NCBI GenBank assembly: GCA_934486495.1
Contig: CAKSPW010000053.1
Coordinates: 1 to 15,522, forward strand
Direction: 5' to 3'
Length of the DNA stretch: 15,522 nt
Source of the DNA: an uncultured Clostridia bacterium
GTDB taxonomy: Bacteria > Bacillota > Clostridia > UBA1381
The stretch's first letter is position 1, and every line of letters begins with the position of its first letter. The notes beneath the pieces were generated by a model. That model saw only the letters and a program-made list of their open reading frames with translations. It was not told where the DNA came from and ran no database searches. Position numbers and translations under genes: made by a program. This document shows, one piece after another, positions 14,010 through 15,522 of the stretch.

Positions 14010-14047
14010 AAAAGACTGTTTAAAAAATCAATTGACTTTTTAAACAG
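14010..14047 (-). terminator. Intrinsic terminator downstream of ddh
   Basis: CTGTTTAAAAA (14016-14026) pairs with TTTTTAAACAG (14037-14047), an 11-bp stem around a loop that contains the palindrome TCAATTGA. On the minus strand the stem is followed at once by TCTTTTTTAAT, a proper U-tract. It is about 105 nt after the ddh stop and closes that transcript. Confidence 0.8.
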
Positions 14048-14049
14048 CC

Positions 14050-14133
14050 TTAACTTTTTCGTGGGATAGGAAAATGAGCCAAAACTTTAGTTTTGGGATG
14101 ATTGAAAGCGTATATGTATACGCCGATAGACAT
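14050..14133 (-). CDS. Possible 27-residue small ORF after ddh
   Basis: An ATG at 14133, 7 nt after AAGGGG, opens a 27-codon frame (MSIGVYIYAFNHPKTK and an eleven-residue tail ending PRKS). It ends with TAA at 14050, directly before the terminator stem. It starts 20 nt after the ddh stop on the same strand. The DNA also folds: CCAAAACT with AGTTTTGG (14079-14096), GCGTATA with TATACGC (14108-14123) and GGGATG with CATCCC (14095-14143). It may therefore be a structured RNA or a repeat instead of a gene. No similarity is known to me. Confidence 0.3.
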   Translation of the reverse strand: MSIGVYIYAFNHPKTKVLAHFPIPRKS

Positions 14134-14153
14134 TTAACATCCCCTTTTTTGCA

Positions 14154-15131
14154 TTAAAGCAATTTTTCTCTTAATTCCTCGTCTGACATGGGGCTAAGAT
14201 ATGACGGAGCAACATCGAATACCGTTTTACAGCCTGTAATGCCCTCTTTTTTCATTCTGACAGCCGCACGTGCGTATGCAACAAGGACTGATGATGTAAA
14301 TTCGGGGTTTGAATCAAGCTTTAAGCTGTACTCGATTATGTGGTTGTTTTCGCCGTTTAAGCCTGTTTTACCGCTTCTTATAACAAATCCGCCGTGGGGA
14401 ATACCGCTGTGGTTTTTCTTAAGCTCCTCCTCGGAGATGAAGTTTACCGTTGTGTCATAATCGGCAAAGTAATTCGGCATTTCCTTTATTTCCTTTTCGA
14501 TTCTTGCTTTGTCAGCGCCCTCCTCGCATACAACAAAGCACTCTCTCGTATGCTTTTGTCTTGTCGTTAAGGTCGGATTTTTGCCGCTTCTTACAGCCTC
14601 AAGCGCACTTTCTGTCGGGATTGTGTACTGACGTGCATCAATAACACCGTCAATGCGTCTTACAGCGTCGGAATGACCCTGACTTACGCCTTTGCCCCAA
14701 AATGTGTAGTCTGCACCATCGGGGAGAATTGCGCCTGCGTAAAGGCGGTTTAAAGAGAACATTCCCGGGTCCCAGCCGACAGATATTATTGCGGTGTTGC
14801 CTGCTTTTTTAGCCGCCTCGTCAACATTTTTGAAATGCTCGGGGATTTTTGCGTGCGTGTCAAAGCTGTCTATAACAGAACATAGCGAAGCAAGATGCGG
14901 TGTCTGCGTGGGTAGGTCGGTTGCACTTCCGCCGCATATTATACATACGTCAAAATCATGTGCATATTTTTCAATATCGTCGATATGATAAACCTTTGCA
15001 CCCGTCAATGTTTTAACGCTGTCGGGATTTCTTCTTGTAAATATACCGAAAAGCTCGGCGTCGTCGTTTTGCTTTATCGCACACTCAACTCCGCGCCCTA
15101 AATTGCCGTATCCTGCGATTGCTATTTTCAT
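14154..15131 (-). CDS. ddh: meso-Diaminopimelate dehydrogenase
   Basis: A 325-residue NADPH-dependent enzyme. It converts tetrahydrodipicolinate and ammonia directly to meso-diaminopimelate, a one-step route to the peptidoglycan and lysine precursor. The N-terminal Rossmann fold has GYGNLGRG (7-14) and the nucleotide-binding FTRRNPD (31-37). CGGSATDLPTQ (66-76), ISVGWDPGMFSLNRL (116-130) and FWGKGVSQGHSDAVRRIDGV (144-163) are signature stretches of Ddh. HSGIPHGGFV and the C-terminal YARAA complete it. The length fits the family (about 326). I chose ATG 15131, with GAGG 8 nt upstream, over an ATG six codons earlier because homologues start MK(I/V)(A/G)I(A/V)GYGN. It is driven by its own consensus promoter. 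Confidence 0.96.
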   Translation of the reverse strand: MKIAIAGYGNLGRGVECAIKQNDDAELFGIFTRRNPDSVKTLTGAKVYHIDDIEKYAHDFDVCIICGGSATDLPTQTPHLASLCSVIDSFDTHAKIPEHFKNVDEAAKKAGNTAIISVGWDPGMFSLNRLYAGAILPDGADYTFWGKGVSQGHSDAVRRIDGVIDARQYTIPTESALEAVRSGKNPTLTTRQKHTRECFVVCEEGADKARIEKEIKEMPNYFADYDTTVNFISEEELKKNHSGIPHGGFVIRSGKTGLNGENNHIIEYSLKLDSNPEFTSSVLVAYARAAVRMKKEGITGCKTVFDVAPSYLSPMSDEELREKLL

Positions 15132-15165
15132 ATTGTTTCCTCTTTTCATTAATTCGTTGCTCTTT

Positions 15166-15194
15166 ATTATAACTCAAAATACTTTTTTTGTCAA
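15166..15194 (-). promoter_or_regulatory. Sigma-A promoter of ddh
   Basis: Leftward, TTGACA (15194-15189) and TATAAT (15171-15166) are exactly 17 bp apart, a full consensus match. The -10 is 34 nt before the start codon. Expression is expected to be strong and constitutive. Confidence 0.85.
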
Positions 15195-15235
15195 GATTGA
15201 TAAAGGGGATTTGGTAAAAATATATAATCTGAATC

Positions 15236-15273
15236 GGTATAGAGTTGCTTTTTATAAAAAACAACTCTATACC
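15236..15273. repeat. Perfect 12-bp hairpin upstream of ddh
   Basis: GGTATAGAGTTG (15236-15247) pairs with CAACTCTATACC (15262-15273). After one mismatch the inner TTTTT and AAAAA also pair, so nearly the whole 38 nt folds. It lies about 40 bp upstream of the ddh -35. There is no T-run after it; it is either a palindromic repeat or the end structure of a transcript from outside the window. Confidence 0.6.
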
Positions 15274-15310
15274 AATTTGTTTCACAATCAAAAATCTTAA
15301 ATTTATTTGC

Positions 15311-15522
15311 CTTTTGTTCGCAAAAGTACGAAATGGGCGAAACAGTTAACAGTGATTAAAATTGCATATGATGCAATAATCAATCACTGTCAACAAAAGA
15401 ATATAAATTGCAATTATAAAAAACCACTTTGTACCTATTTAATTTACATTCCAAAATTCTGACCTTTTCGTTCTTTCGGCGGCGAAAGAACCAAAGCCGC
15501 CGGGGGTTCGGCAATCCCCCGG
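15311..15522. repeat. Terminal hairpin repeat cluster, right end
   Basis: Four hairpins lie in series: CTTTTG/CAAAAG around TTCG (about 15311-15326); ACAGTGATT/AATCACTGT enclosing ATTGCAT/ATGCAAT (15349-15390); GTTCTTTCG/CGAAAGAAC around GCGG (15470-15491); and CCGGGGG/CCCCCGG (15500-15522). The first resembles window positions 30-57 in the same orientation, including CAAAAGTACGAAA and a following GTTAACAG-like stretch. The last two resemble positions 1-57 in reverse orientation. No gene is present between the ddh promoter and the window end (about 330 bases). Confidence 0.7.

Overview
The window looks like a chromosomal segment, possibly a whole metagenomic contig, from a spore-forming, Gram-positive, low-to-moderate GC Clostridia-type bacterium. 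The evidence is a full-length SpoVT, a sigma factor of the SigB/SigF/SigG group, meso-diaminopimelate dehydrogenase, a YitT/DUF2179 membrane protein, a copper-amine-oxidase-N surface protein with MYAPDGR repeats, strong AAAGGAGG-type ribosome binding sites and near-consensus sigma-A promoters. Both ends of the window carry related hairpin-rich repeats in opposite orientation, which would fit an assembly breaking in a dispersed repeat family. I saw no tRNA, rRNA, CRISPR array, transposase or integrase.

Layout. 1-229: hairpin repeat, then a perfect extended -10 promoter. 230-3558: a likely operon of a membrane-anchored unknown protein, a sigma factor and a GH127-type beta-L-arabinofuranosidase. 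3559-3830: a 35-bp tandem repeat array and a strong hairpin. 3831-6627: glutamine-dependent NAD synthetase (nadE) and a YitT-family membrane protein. 6604-6950: a seven-copy repeat array that begins inside the last codons of the YitT gene. 6980-7798: a polysaccharide deacetylase gene interrupted by an in-frame TGA at the Gly of its catalytic Asp-Asp-Gly motif. 7941-7985: a terminator hairpin between convergent genes. 8002-10119 (minus): a large secreted repeat protein.

10353-12414 is an accessory island of about 2.1 kb with phage-satellite-like logic. A lambda-style divergent switch separates a rightward XRE repressor plus ImmA/IrrE metalloprotease from a leftward operon of a small ORF, a phage replication initiator and a gp3-type small terminase. 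The initiator gene carries an array of 11-bp repeats (about ten units) directly followed by an A+T-rich, strand-asymmetric tract. This is the layout of a lambda-type replication origin embedded in the initiator gene. Control, replication with its own origin and packaging specificity are all present, while integrase, capsid and large terminase are absent. That is the parts list of a minimal phage-inducible island or a relic of one, and it is the most interesting part of the window.

12529-13158 is a four-helix membrane protein of unknown function. It is followed by a 141-bp inverted-repeat structure, spoVT (minus), a hairpin-rich intergenic region with a possible 27-codon ORF, and ddh (minus) behind a perfect sigma-A promoter. 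The right end (about 15195-15522) is non-coding and filled with hairpins and repeats.
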